Assembly: GCF_014191605.1 (NCBI RefSeq)
Contig: NZ_JACHWU010000008.1
Span: 62,001-126,000, forward strand
From: Prauserella isguenensis
GTDB taxonomy: Bacteria > Actinomycetota > Actinomycetes > Mycobacteriales > Pseudonocardiaceae
DNA length: 64,000 nt
Direction of reading: 5' to 3'
Shown: positions 9,183-18,492 of the stretch, piece after piece
How positions within the stretch are numbered: the stretch's first letter is position 1
Layout: every line of letters starts with the position of its first letter
Notes under the pieces: generated by a model
What the model was told of the DNA's origin: nothing
Databases searched by the model: none
The model's input: the letters and a program-made list of their open reading frames with translations, nothing else
Translations under genes and position numbers: made by a program

Positions 9183-9785
9183 TCAGGCCTCGGCGACGAC
9201 CTGCTCGAAGTCGAGCCGCGGCAGCCGCTCCTGCCAGGCGTTCTCACCGGGCCTGCCGATGTTCACCACAACGAGCGACTTCCACGGCTTGTCGGCGAAG
9301 AACTCGGCATCCACCCCCGCGCCGTCGAAGCCGGTCATGGGGCCTGCGGCCAGCCCGGCGGCACGGACGCCGAGGATGAAGTATCCCACCTGCAGCGAGG
9401 CGTTGAGCGTGGCCACCGGCTCGCGCTTGCCGGGGTCGGCGAACAGGTCCTTCACGCCCGGCGCGTGCGGGAACACCGCAGGCAGGTTCTCGTGGAAGTC
9501 CGCGTCAGCGGCGAGCACGACGGTAACCGGGGCGGCCTCCGTCTTGGGGCGGTTGCCCTCGGACATGTGCTTGAGCAGTCGCTGCCTGCCCTCGTCGCTG
9601 CGGACGACGAGAGCGCGGAGCGGCTGGTTGTTCATGGACGTCGGTGCCCACTTCACGAGGTCGTAGATCGCGCGCAGCTGCTCGTCGGTGACGGGCTCGG
9701 AGCTGAAGGTGTTGGCGGTACGGGCGTCGCGGAACAGCAGGTTCTGCGCGTCGTCGGACAGCTCGAGCGCCGGCGTGGTCGTCAT
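9183..9785 (-). CDS. Nitroreductase family protein (RutE/malonic semialdehyde reductase-like)
   Basis: 200 residues. FMN-dependent nitroreductase fold with [39 protein letters not shown] (FMN-binding loop), [27 protein letters not shown] and a C-terminal [13 protein letters not shown] strand. The length and the PTSMNNQP motif fit the RutE/HadB subgroup, but the physiological substrate is unknown; no rut genes are nearby. GGAG precedes the ATG at 9785 by eight bases. Palindromes at 9858-9871 and 9937-9950 resembling the marR/yceI operators suggest control by that MarR protein or a relative. Confidence 0.85.
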   Translation of the reverse strand: MTTTPALELSDDAQNLLFRDARTANTFSSEPVTDEQLRAIYDLVKWAPTSMNNQPLRALVVRSDEGRQRLLKHMSEGNRPKTEAAPVTVVLAADADFHENLPAVFPHAPGVKDLFADPGKREPVATLNASLQVGYFILGVRAAGLAAGPMTGFDGAGVDAEFFADKPWKSLVVVNIGRPGENAWQERLPRLDFEQVVAEA

Positions 9786-9857
9786 CGCGGGGTCTCCCAT
9801 TTCGTCGTCGGGCGGTGGAACGACACCTGACTGCGCCGTTCCACCCACGACAACATA

Positions 9858-9950
9858 GTTGAACCCTTGACCACTTCCCGAGGCGGCTATGCCGCGCGTC
9901 ACGATCGGTCGACGGAGGAAAACCGGCGAGCGCATGGTTGAACGTGCAAC
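9858..9950. promoter_or_regulatory. Candidate MarR-type operators upstream of the nitroreductase
   Basis: GTTGAACGTGCAAC (9937-9950) differs from the marR/yceI palindromes only in the centre, and GTTGAACCCTTGAC (9858-9871) keeps one half-site exactly. The latter starts 73 bp upstream of the nitroreductase ATG. Confidence 0.55.
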
Positions 9951-10046
9951 AACCAAGGGAAACCGGCGAGCGGCAGGCCGCACGACGCACCGCCCCCGGA
10001 CACGGCGAAGGCGCATCCCGACGAGCGGAATGCGCCTTCGATCGAG

Positions 10047-10118
10047 TGCGCGATACTGGGATCGAACCAGTGACCTCTTCGGTGTGAACGAAGCGCTCTC
10101 CCGCTGAGCTAATCGCGC
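10047..10118 (-). tRNA. tRNA-Val (CAC)
   Basis: 72 nt cloverleaf with acceptor stem GCGCGAT/ATCGCGC, anticodon loop TTCACAC (anticodon CAC, reading GTG) and a standard T arm (GGTTCGATCC). CCA is not encoded. Outside the anticodon arm it is identical to the tRNA-Val(GAC) at 11315. Confidence 0.95.
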
Positions 10119-10535
10119 CGGGTGCTCTGTGCTGTTGTGCGAACAACTCTAGCGGACGCCGTTCGAGGACCGACAAACGGGTGGTCCTTTCGTCCGCACG
10201 GTGCGCATACATGCGGAAACACTCCGTAGAAGCGGCTGGATACGAGGGCCGCATCCGACGGTTGCCCGGCACTGACCGGGTATGTCGTGGACAACACGGG
10301 CGAGTCGAGTCCTATCGCCGACGAAGTAAACCCGCCAGTATGGACGGGGCGTGTGCCACACACGTGCCGTACGGCCGCCGGAGCGCGGCCGGGGTTCGAC
10401 CGGAAGTGACGGGCACAACACGGCTTAACTCGTCCGAGTGGTCTCGGCGATTACGGCGAGCGAATCGGGCTTCGGCTGCGTCTCACCGGTAAGCCTCGGC
10501 CGAACCGGCCGGGAAGGGAGCAGAAGGGTACGACC
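10119..10535. other. Intergenic region with no convincing gene
   Basis: 417 bp between tRNA-Val and the SsgB-like gene. No reading frame here has sensible codon use. It must hold the tRNA-Val promoter (minus strand) and the SsgB-like promoter (plus strand); GGAAGGGAGCAGAAGGG just before 10536 supplies the ribosome site. A palindrome GTTGTGCGAACAAC sits at 10134-10147, just upstream of the tRNA. Confidence 0.6.
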
Positions 10536-10961
10536 ATGCGAAACGATCACGTGACGCTCCGGTCCAACGCGGTCTTCGACCTGCTGGCACCGAAAACGCC
10601 TCCCGTTCCGGTGAAGGTGGAGCTGCGCTACGACACGAGCGATCCGTACGCCGTCGTCGCCGCCTTCCGTACGGGACGCGCCGGCTGGGTCGAGTGGGTC
10701 TTCGCGCGTGACCTCATCGCCGACGGACTGCTCGCCGACGCGGGCGACGGTGACGTCCACATCCGACCGTCGACCGAGGACCCCGAGTCCGTGCTGATCG
10801 AACTGACGTCGCCGTCCGGGCACGCGATGTTCGAGGCCTCGGCAGAGGAGCTCGCCGACTTCCTCGACCGAACCTACGACGTGGTGCTGCCGGGCAACGA
10901 ACACCTGTGGGTCGACGTCGACGAGGCGCTCACGCGGCTGATCCCCAACGATCTTGGCTGA
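10536..10961 (+). CDS. SsgA/SsgB family sporulation and cell division regulator
   Basis: 141 residues, typical length for SsgA-like proteins (SALPs). Family features include the N-terminal LRSNAVFDLLAP, VKVELRYDTSDPYAVVAAFRTG, WVFARDLIADGL and LELTSPSGHA-like region (IELTSPSGHAMFEASAEELADFLDRTY). SALPs occur only in morphologically complex actinobacteria; SsgB directs FtsZ positioning at sporulation septa in Streptomyces. Pseudonocardiales usually keep a single SsgB-like copy, so that is the likely identity. The gene stands alone beside tRNA genes. The ATG has a purine-rich upstream region. Confidence 0.85.
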   Translation: MRNDHVTLRSNAVFDLLAPKTPPVPVKVELRYDTSDPYAVVAAFRTGRAGWVEWVFARDLIADGLLADAGDGDVHIRPSTEDPESVLIELTSPSGHAMFEASAEELADFLDRTYDVVLPGNEHLWVDVDEALTRLIPNDLG

Positions 10962-11114
10962 TCACGACGCCTGCACGGCCCGACGGCGACGGAAGGTGAC
11001 CCCCCGTGCAAACGGCCGTGTGGGCGTCCAGTACAGTTCTTCACACACCACGGCGGCGGGGGAAACCCCAGGGAGCCGGCCCTCTACGGAGAGTCATCTT
11101 CCAGCCGGGAAAAT

Positions 11115-11187
11115 GCGGACGTAGCGCAGCTGGTAGCGCATCACCTTGCCAAGGTGAGGGTCGCGGGTTCGAGTCCCGTCGTCCGCT
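11115..11187 (+). tRNA. tRNA-Gly (GCC)
   Basis: 73 nt with acceptor stem GCGGACG/CGTCCGC, anticodon stem CACC/GGTG around loop TTGCCAA (anticodon GCC) and T arm GGGTTCGAGTCCC. First of a three-tRNA cluster. Confidence 0.95.
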
Positions 11188-11241
11188 CGACTGCGGCGGC
11201 TACCCGCAGTTGAATCGGGTGCGAGCCTGATTCACAACCGC

Positions 11242-11313
11242 GGCGGCGTGGCCGAGTGGTTCAGGCAAGGGCCTGCAAAGCCCTGTACGCGGGTTCGATT
11301 CCCGCCGCCGCCT
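11242..11313 (+). tRNA. tRNA-Cys (GCA)
   Basis: 72 nt with acceptor stem GGCGGCG/CGCCGCC, anticodon loop CTGCAAA (anticodon GCA) and T arm GCGGGTTCGATTCCCGC. The discriminator base is T (U in RNA), as expected for tRNA-Cys. Confidence 0.94.
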
Positions 11314-11314
11314 C

Positions 11315-11389
11315 GCGCGATTAGCTCAGCGGGAGAGCGCTACCTTGACACGGTAGAGGTCACTGGTTCGATCCCAGTATCGCGCACCA
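11315..11389 (+). tRNA. tRNA-Val (GAC), CCA encoded
   Basis: Acceptor stem GCGCGAT/ATCGCGC, anticodon stem CTACC/GGTAG with loop TTGACAC (anticodon GAC) and genome-encoded CCA at 11387-11389. It starts two bases after tRNA-Cys, so the three tRNAs are surely one transcript. Confidence 0.95.
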
Positions 11390-11393
11390 GCTC

Positions 11394-11430
11394 AGCCCCC
11401 CATCCCGGGCAACCGGGATGGGGGGCTTTA
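11394..11430 (+). terminator. Rho-independent terminator of the tRNA cluster
   Basis: A perfect 15-bp stem (11394-11408 / 11413-11427) with a GCAA tetraloop is followed by TTTACTTTG, a clear terminator five bases after the tRNA-Val CCA. Confidence 0.93.
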
Positions 11431-11592
11431 CTTTGTCATGGCCGTTGTCATGGCCGCCGCTGTCATCTATGGCCGCTGTCGTCGGCGCTTGCCGGGGCCG
11501 CCTTGTGATGGCTGAGTGCCCCGCTGGGTCTCCCACCGGGTGTCTGCCGCCCCAGAGTCCTGCCTCGAGGGCGGCAGACCGAGCGTCCCGTG

Positions 11593-12207
11593 TCAGCCGG
11601 CGTCGGCGTGCAGTCCGCGCAACGGGGGCAGATTCCCCCACAGGACGCGTCCCGCCCTGACCTCCGCGAAGTGCCGGCCGACCCAGCTCGCCGCCACACC
11701 GTCTTGCCGCGCACGGTGCGCCACCAGCAACGTGCTGAACGCTCCGCCATCGCTCAGCGTCGCGCGCACGGCACCCAGGAAGCGATCCCGCTGCTCCCCC
11801 ATCACCGTCCAGGGCACCGAACACACGACGAGATCCACCGGCGGGAGGCCACGCTCACGCACCAGGTCCGGCAGGTCGAACGCCGACGCACACGCGACGT
11901 CCACCTCGGGACAGCGGGTCCGGAGCCGATCCGTCAACGCCGGGCTGACCTCCACGGCCAGCAGCCGCGACGACGCCGGCAACCGCGTCGAGAGTTTCGT
12001 GGTGATCGCGCCGGACCCCGCACCGAGCTCGACCACCGTGCGGGCGTCCGCCAGCCGGACCTCGTCGAGGAACCCGCCCACACAGTCCGTGGCCGTCTCC
12101 GTGACGGCACCGGCACGTATCGGGTGGCGGACGAACTCACCGGCGAAGGGGCGCCGCTCTCGCCGGCGGCGCGCAGCCGTCGCGCCGTCGTGATCCATTC
12201 TCGACAT
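11593..12207 (-). CDS. Class I SAM-dependent methyltransferase (PmtA/rRNA dimethylase-like)
   Basis: 204 residues from the ATG at 12207, which has GGGGTGA four bases upstream; an ATG at 12231 is possible but poorly spaced. SAM-binding motif I is VVELGAGSGAITTKL, followed by an acidic strand end (LLAVEVSP) and VDLVVCSVPWTVM in the motif IV position. The early IRAGAVTETA segment and the VVCSVPW motif resemble phospholipid N-methyltransferase and KsgA-like enzymes, so the substrate may be a lipid, RNA or small molecule. It follows gdhA on the same strand. Confidence 0.7.
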   Translation of the reverse strand: MSRMDHDGATAARRRRERRPFAGEFVRHPIRAGAVTETATDCVGGFLDEVRLADARTVVELGAGSGAITTKLSTRLPASSRLLAVEVSPALTDRLRTRCPEVDVACASAFDLPDLVRERGLPPVDLVVCSVPWTVMGEQRDRFLGAVRATLSDGGAFSTLLVAHRARQDGVAASWVGRHFAEVRAGRVLWGNLPPLRGLHADAG

Positions 12208-12258
12208 CCACTCACCCCACCACCTAGGCATGACCTCCATTGTCCATGCCGCTCCGTC

Positions 12259-13689
<1,431 letters not shown>

Positions 13690-13848
13690 TCAAGATGACG
13701 AAGGACACACGCGGCGACGCGGCCGTGGAGCGCCGCCCCAGCCGCCCGTCGACGATCTCACCGGTCGGGCTCAGCGTGGCTGGCGACAGAGCAGCGAGGT
13801 GGATCGGGATGTCGTGTTCCGCACCGGAGCGTGCACGCCGGCGGCCGC

Positions 13849-14859
13849 TTACAGTGCGCTCAGCACCCGCGACAGCACGATCACGCCGCACAGCACACCG
13901 TTGAACACCCGGTGAGCCACCAGGACGGCGATGAACTCCCGGACGACCGCGCTGGACCAGAAGTACCACGCCGTCGGTGCGCCGACGACCTGTCCGTCGA
14001 GCTTCGCCTTCCGCGCGAGCAGCGCGGCCCGCAGGACGTGGAAGTTGTTGGTCACCACGACACACCCGTAGTCGCTCGTGCGCGCTCGCATGAGCTCGGC
14101 ACTGAACATCAGGTTCTCCCACGTCGTCGTGGAACGGTCCTCCACCATCACCCGGTCGGAGGGGACACCGTGGGATACCAGATGGTCGCGCATGGCGTGG
14201 GCCTCCGGGACCTCCTCGTCCGGCCCCTGCCCGCCGGAGGTGACGAGTATCGGATCCGCGCCGCGGGCGCGCTGCTCGTCGAACACCTCGCGGCCGCGGC
14301 CGAGCCGACTCGCCAGCAGCGGCGGCACCCGCCGCCCGTCCAGCAGGCCTGCGCCCAGCACGACGATGTAGTCGACGGGACGGCGGGAGCGGATCCGACC
14401 GTAGACGACCGAGTACAGCAGGAAGCACACGAACAGGAACGACACGTAGAACAGCACGCCCGTGATCGCCGTGGCCGTGACCGTGAGGGGCTTCCAGTCG
14501 ATCAGCGCGACGAGTAGCTCAGCCGGAACGTAAGCGACAATGCCGATGCCCGCCAGCAGCGAGACCAGGTTCGCCGGTCGCCGGCCCTCCCGGCGGAGCA
14601 TCGTGACCCCACTGGCGATCAGGAAGACCCCGAACGCCAGCACGGACACCGGGATCAGCAGCACGCCGATCATGAGCAGCACCCGCGCCGTGTCCTCGGA
14701 GACCGTGCCCACCACCAGCAGCATCGCCACGGCCAGGGACGCCAGCGCGAGGAACAGGTACACCCCGTTGCGCAGCTTGCGCCGGTCGCGCAGGAAGCTG
14801 ACGAGGAATGCCGTGAAGAACAGTGCGGCGGGGACGAACGCGATCGGTGACACGCTCAC
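13849..14859 (-). CDS. YdcF/SanA-family (DUF218) membrane protein
   Basis: 336 residues. About five hydrophobic segments fill the first 150 residues. The soluble DUF218 domain follows with DYIVVLGAGLLDGRRVPPLL, ILVTSGGQGPDEEVPEA and VEDRSTTTWENLMFSAEL, then VVTNNFHVLRAALLARK; the C terminus is again hydrophobic. Family members are linked to envelope integrity and vancomycin sensitivity, but the biochemical role is uncertain. GTG 14859 with GGGGG upstream gives the best start. Nothing adjacent suggests an operon partner. Confidence 0.8.
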   Translation of the reverse strand: MSVSPIAFVPAALFFTAFLVSFLRDRRKLRNGVYLFLALASLAVAMLLVVGTVSEDTARVLLMIGVLLIPVSVLAFGVFLIASGVTMLRREGRRPANLVSLLAGIGIVAYVPAELLVALIDWKPLTVTATAITGVLFYVSFLFVCFLLYSVVYGRIRSRRPVDYIVVLGAGLLDGRRVPPLLASRLGRGREVFDEQRARGADPILVTSGGQGPDEEVPEAHAMRDHLVSHGVPSDRVMVEDRSTTTWENLMFSAELMRARTSDYGCVVVTNNFHVLRAALLARKAKLDGQVVGAPTAWYFWSSAVVREFIAVLVAHRVFNGVLCGVIVLSRVLSAL

Positions 14860-15035
14860 GGGAGCCCCCGCATCGTCGTTGCGGCCGGAACACGGCGCGC
14901 GCACCCGGCGACTGTCATCAACGGTCCGCGCCGTCGGACCTGTCCCGACTCTCCACCATGTACAGGATTAGACCACAGCGAGCGATGTGGCGCCCCGCCC
15001 GCGACACGACATCGCAGCGGCGCCCGGCGCGGTTG

Positions 15036-15746
15036 TCAGCCGCGGGACCAGACCGGAATCCGGTCGAGCATGTCGCAGCGCAGATCGAGGGCCGCGACAA
15101 GCTCGTTGGGATCGCGATGATCGCCGACCGGGTCGAACACGTCGATATGCTCCCCGCGCAACGCGAAACCCCGGAACGGACGGGAGTCGTGCAGCAGCAG
15201 TGCTTTCAGTTCCGGGCCGAACACGGCGCGGGCGAACGTCTCGTCGTCGCAGTGCACCTCGAAGCTCCAGTCGAACTCCTCATCCCCGAGCTGCAGTCCT
15301 CCCATACCGATCGTGCGATTGATGGTGTTCTGCGGCCCGACGATCCGCGTCGCGCTGAGCATGGGATGCGCCGCGGGAGCCGCGACCCAGATCGCACGTT
15401 CCGGCCGATGCTCGCCGTCGTGCACCGTCTCGAACGTGGCCGCGACGAACGGCCTGCCACGATGAGTGCCGCTGATGACGCCCGTCGCGCCCGTCGCGCG
15501 GGGCGGCCGGTGCCACGGCTCGGCCCACCCCGTGCGGTCGTACTGCCGGTCGTACAGCGGCACGTACGAGTCGTCCCGCTCGGCGAAGGTCCAGCCTCTG
15601 GACTCCACCGCCGCCCGCGCCTCCGGTGCCGACATGGCCGCGCGGGCCCTGCCCGCCCGCCGCACCAGGACGATCAGCGCGATCACCCCCGCGGCAAGCA
15701 GCAGCACGCCACCGAACACGATCGCGAGGATCGCGCCCACACTCAT
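15036..15746 (-). CDS. Single-pass membrane protein of unknown function
   Basis: 236 residues. Residues 3-28 are one transmembrane helix; the rest is a soluble alpha/beta domain containing GWTFAERDDSYVPLYDRQYD, GVISGTHRGRPFVAATFET and WSFEVHCDDETFARAVFGPELKALL. I do not recognise the family with confidence. It resembles actinobacterial proteins with one anchor and a cytoplasmic or exported DUF3137-like domain. It lies 83 bp downstream of the YbaB-like gene on the same strand and may belong to the type VII cargo module. Confidence 0.55.
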   Translation of the reverse strand: MSVGAILAIVFGGVLLLAAGVIALIVLVRRAGRARAAMSAPEARAAVESRGWTFAERDDSYVPLYDRQYDRTGWAEPWHRPPRATGATGVISGTHRGRPFVAATFETVHDGEHRPERAIWVAAPAAHPMLSATRIVGPQNTINRTIGMGGLQLGDEEFDWSFEVHCDDETFARAVFGPELKALLLHDSRPFRGFALRGEHIDVFDPVGDHRDPNELVAALDLRCDMLDRIPVWSRG

Positions 15747-15829
15747 CCGTCACACCCTCCACATCGAACGGTCGGCAGACGTACGAAACCGGGTGCGCCG
15801 GTTGTCCGGCCACCCGGTTTCGCCCGGCT

Positions 15830-16330
15830 TCAGCTGCGGCGCAACACGCGGAAACTCTCGAAGGCCTCGTCGTCGCTGAGTTGTTCGCGACCGCCGCGCG
15901 CGCATGCCGGCGCCGAGCCGTGCCCGAGCGGATCCGGCCCCGGATCGACCGGCTCGGAGTCGCCGAACAGCTTCTTGTCCTCGGCGAGCACCTTGTCCAG
16001 CAGGTCGCTGGAACCGAGTCCGCGCTGCACCACCTCGGCTTGCGCCCGAGTGGCGGCCACCCGGGCGAGCGCGATCGTGTGCTGCACCCTGGCGGACAGC
16101 TCGGCCGGGTCCACTCCACTGCGGACCGCGTCGGAGAACGTCACCTTCTCGACAGTGCCGTCCGGCCCGGCCTCCACGGTCACCACCCCGTCCGGCGAGG
16201 TGGCCGTGCCGGTGACCTCGGACAGCTGCTCGGTCATGGCCCGGTAGGTCTCCGCACGGGTGCGGTTCGCCGCCGCCGCGTCGTCGACCGCCTGGATGCG
16301 CTGCACCAGATGCTTGGCCGTCTCGTTCAT
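15830..16330 (-). CDS. YbaB/EbfC-like protein of the type VII cargo module
   Basis: 166 residues. The first 110 have the YbaB pattern: an N-terminal helix (LVQRIQAVDDAAAANRTRAE), a central hairpin VTSPDGVVTVEAGPDG-type sequence (TATSPDGVVTVEAGPDGTVE) and a long C-terminal helix. In actinobacteria YbaB-like proteins encoded beside WXG100/EspC-like genes are common; whether they bind DNA or chaperone secreted cargo is unsettled. The tail (about 120-166) is Pro/Gly-rich. The ATG overlaps the upstream stop as ATGA, so it is coupled to the preceding gene. Confidence 0.65.
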   Translation of the reverse strand: MNETAKHLVQRIQAVDDAAAANRTRAETYRAMTEQLSEVTGTATSPDGVVTVEAGPDGTVEKVTFSDAVRSGVDPAELSARVQHTIALARVAATRAQAEVVQRGLGSSDLLDKVLAEDKKLFGDSEPVDPGPDPLGHGSAPACARGGREQLSDDEAFESFRVLRRS

Positions 16331-16857
16331 GGGGTACCTCCCGTGTTCTCGGACCCGCTGCCGGCACCGCCCTGCTCGGGCCGGATGGTGCCGAGGAACT
16401 CCTCGAAATCGGCGAACACGGGTTGAAACGTCTCCGGAGTGGAGCTGAGCACGACCTGGATCACCGCACGCCGCGCCGGGTCGGCGGTGTCGGTGAATCC
16501 CATGAACACCTGGTACTGCACCAGATACCGGCGACGGCCCGCCACGTCGGCGTCGATCCGCAGCGGCTGGGTGTACACCGGGTTCTCGGCGGTGCCCGTG
16601 GCCTGCGTGTTGCCCACCTTCACCTCGTACGCACCACGGCGCAGCCGCTCCGCAGCCTCGGCGGCCACATCGGACAGTGGCACGTCACCGCCGCGCACCT
16701 CACCGGTGATCGTGATGTTCGCGGTGAAGCCGTCCCCGCCCGTGTCGGGCCGCAGTGCCACGAACGCCGCGTTCGGCGTACCGATCTCGTCCGGCGACAC
16801 CGACACCCAGCCCTCCGGCAGGGAGAACTCGATCGGCACCGGGATCGTCGTTGCCAT
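16327..16857 (-). CDS. Small beta-rich protein (LpqN/DcrB-like), possible type VII chaperone
   Basis: 176 residues, no signal peptide. The sequence begins IPVPIEFSLPEGWVSVSPDEIG and ends VVLSSTPETFQPVFADFEEFLGTIRPE, a layout like the DcrB/LpqN fold (beta-sheet against two helices), though without a lipobox. Proteins of this kind recur next to EspC-like targets in actinobacteria and could act as cytoplasmic chaperones, but that is inference. ATG 16857 is preceded by AAGG seven bases away; a GTG at 16863 is possible. It is 39 bp downstream of the repeat-protein gene. Confidence 0.55.
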   Translation of the reverse strand: MATTIPVPIEFSLPEGWVSVSPDEIGTPNAAFVALRPDTGGDGFTANITITGEVRGGDVPLSDVAAEAAERLRRGAYEVKVGNTQATGTAENPVYTQPLRIDADVAGRRRYLVQYQVFMGFTDTADPARRAVIQVVLSSTPETFQPVFADFEEFLGTIRPEQGGAGSGSENTGGTP

Positions 16858-16896
16858 GCTCACGCCTTCTTCCTCGTCGACCGACCGTCACCGCAC

Positions 16897-18492
16897 TCAG
16901 AAGCCGAGCGCATTGCCCACGCTACTGATCGCATCGCCTGCCCTGTCCTTGGCGCCGCCGACCGCGTCACCCACGGCCTGGCCCGCGTCGCTCACGGCAT
17001 CGCCGGCACTCGTCGCCGCGTCGACCACACCGCCCGGGTCGACCGACACGTCGAAGCCGACCTTGCCGCCGACGCCGAGTGCGGCACCGGCGGACGCCCC
17101 GATGTGGAACTTGCCGTCGTCCCCCATGCCGAACTGGGCGTCGGCGGACGCACCGACACCGGCCCACGCCTCGCCGTTGACACCGGCGCCGACACCGGCG
17201 ACCTCACCGCCGACGTCACCGCTGGCCTTGGCACCGGCGAACGCCTCGGCGCTGACATCGGCACCGGTGAGACCGACGCTGGCGTCGGCGGACGCCTCGG
17301 CGCCCGCCATGGCCTCACCGCTGGCCGACACGCCGGCGTGGTCGCCGAAGTTCAGCTCGCCCTCGACATCGCCTCTCGCACCGACGAACGCCTCGGCACT
17401 GGCCTGTGCGCCGAGCGCGTCGACGCTCGCCTCGGCGCCCGCGTCACCGCCCACGAAACCGCTGGCGCTGCCGCTGCCCGACACGCCCATCCCGGTGTCG
17501 AACTCGCCTTCCACCTCGCCCTTCGCCAGGTAGGCCTCGGCGTTCGCGCCCGCGGCGAAGCCGTCCTCGGTGACCTCGGCGTACGCACCGGCGCCGGCGC
17601 CGAGCACCGACCCCGAACCGGAGGCACCCGCCGACATGTCGCCGTACTCGGCACCCACGTCGAACTCGCCGCCCGCGACCTCGACGTCGTCGCCGACCTC
17701 GTGGCGCACCGGGTCGATGCCGAGCATGCCGGGACCGGGCAGGTCGATGCCCAGGCTGTCGAACAACTCTCTGGCGCCGTCGTGCATGAGCTTGTCGGCC
17801 GGTTCGTCGCCGACCGTGTTCTGGTAGCTGCGGTTGCCGTTCTGGTCCGTCTGCCAGCCACCGGTGTCGACGTCCTCCCACCGGCCGGTTTCCGGGTTGA
17901 ACTGCCGTTGCGTCTGCCGGTTGTCGGCGCCGAACTTCCGCTCGCCGAACTCGTGCTGGAACCGGCCCTCCTCGTCGTGGGTCATGCCGAGCGCCATGGC
18001 CACGACCCCGCCTTCCGCGGCAACGGCCTTCCGCGCGGCGTCGAGGATCTGCTGTGCCTCCGCCATGGCGGGCCCGCCCGGGTCCTCGAACGGTGCGATC
18101 GGGCCGCCCACCATCGGGCCCAGCGCACGCTGCGCGTCGTACTGTGCCTTCGCGGCCCGGCTGGCCGCCCTCGCCTGGTGGTACAGCTCGATCGCACGCT
18201 GCGCCTCGCCCTGCCCCCAGGTCAGGATGTCGGCGTAGTTCGCCAGCTGTCCGCCGCCGTGCCCGACGGCCTCGGCGGCCTGCCCCCACTTCGGCGGCTC
18301 TTCGGCGAAGACCGACCGGAACGTCGTCGCCGCGTCACCGACCCAGCCGGCCGGGTCGATCGTCCCGAGCGTGGAACCGATCTCGTCGGCGACGTTGATC
18401 GGATCGACCAACGACCCCAGGTCGGACGAGATCACCTCGGGTTCGCCCGGAATGAGCGCCTTCGGGTCGTCGGTCTGCCCCAGTTCCGCCAT
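16897..18492 (-). CDS. Putative type VII-secreted protein with Gly/Ala-rich tandem repeats
   Basis: 531 residues in four parts. (1) Residues 10-115: helical T7SS signal-like domain with a WVG turn (50-52), conserved Trp69 and Trp92 and a helix ending ELYHQARAASRAA. (2) Residues 170-260: polar domain with EFGERKFGADNRQTQRQFNP and GGWQTDQNGNRSYQN. (3) Residues 270-480: Gly/Ala-rich alternating sequence with an imperfect repeat of 48-49 residues keyed by AEAYLAKGEVEGEF (318), AEAFVGARGDVEGEL (366) and AEAFAGAKASGDVGGE (415). (4) Residues 485-531: amphipathic Ala/Gly helix. No known toxin domain is visible. ATG 18492 has AGGAG five bases upstream and overlaps the stop of the EspC-like gene. Confidence 0.7.
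   Translation of the reverse strand: MAELGQTDDPKALIPGEPEVISSDLGSLVDPINVADEIGSTLGTIDPAGWVGDAATTFRSVFAEEPPKWGQAAEAVGHGGGQLANYADILTWGQGEAQRAIELYHQARAASRAAKAQYDAQRALGPMVGGPIAPFEDPGGPAMAEAQQILDAARKAVAAEGGVVAMALGMTHDEEGRFQHEFGERKFGADNRQTQRQFNPETGRWEDVDTGGWQTDQNGNRSYQNTVGDEPADKLMHDGARELFDSLGIDLPGPGMLGIDPVRHEVGDDVEVAGGEFDVGAEYGDMSAGASGSGSVLGAGAGAYAEVTEDGFAAGANAEAYLAKGEVEGEFDTGMGVSGSGSASGFVGGDAGAEASVDALGAQASAEAFVGARGDVEGELNFGDHAGVSASGEAMAGAEASADASVGLTGADVSAEAFAGAKASGDVGGEVAGVGAGVNGEAWAGVGASADAQFGMGDDGKFHIGASAGAALGVGGKVGFDVSVDPGGVVDAATSAGDAVSDAGQAVGDAVGGAKDRAGDAISSVGNALGF
17143..17541 (-). repeat. Tandem coding repeats of about 145 bp
   Basis: Three imperfect units encode residues 318-365, 366-414 and 415-450 of the putative secreted protein. 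Each begins AEA(Y/F) and carries a GxVxGE segment 8-14 residues later; the third is truncated. Confidence 0.6.

Noticed and set aside
10134-10147. GTTGTGCGAACAAC as a fifth MarR operator
   Set aside because: It shares only the GTTG/CAAC ends with the others and lies in the tRNA-Val promoter, so it may be chance.
11428-11592. Short direct repeats TGTCATGGCCG after the tRNA cluster as a CRISPR or attachment site
   Set aside because: Only three or four irregular copies, no constant spacing, and no tRNA 3'-end duplication.
16897-18492. Polymorphic toxin with C-terminal nuclease or NADase domain
   Set aside because: The C terminus is an Ala/Gly amphipathic helix without catalytic motifs and no immunity-like gene follows.
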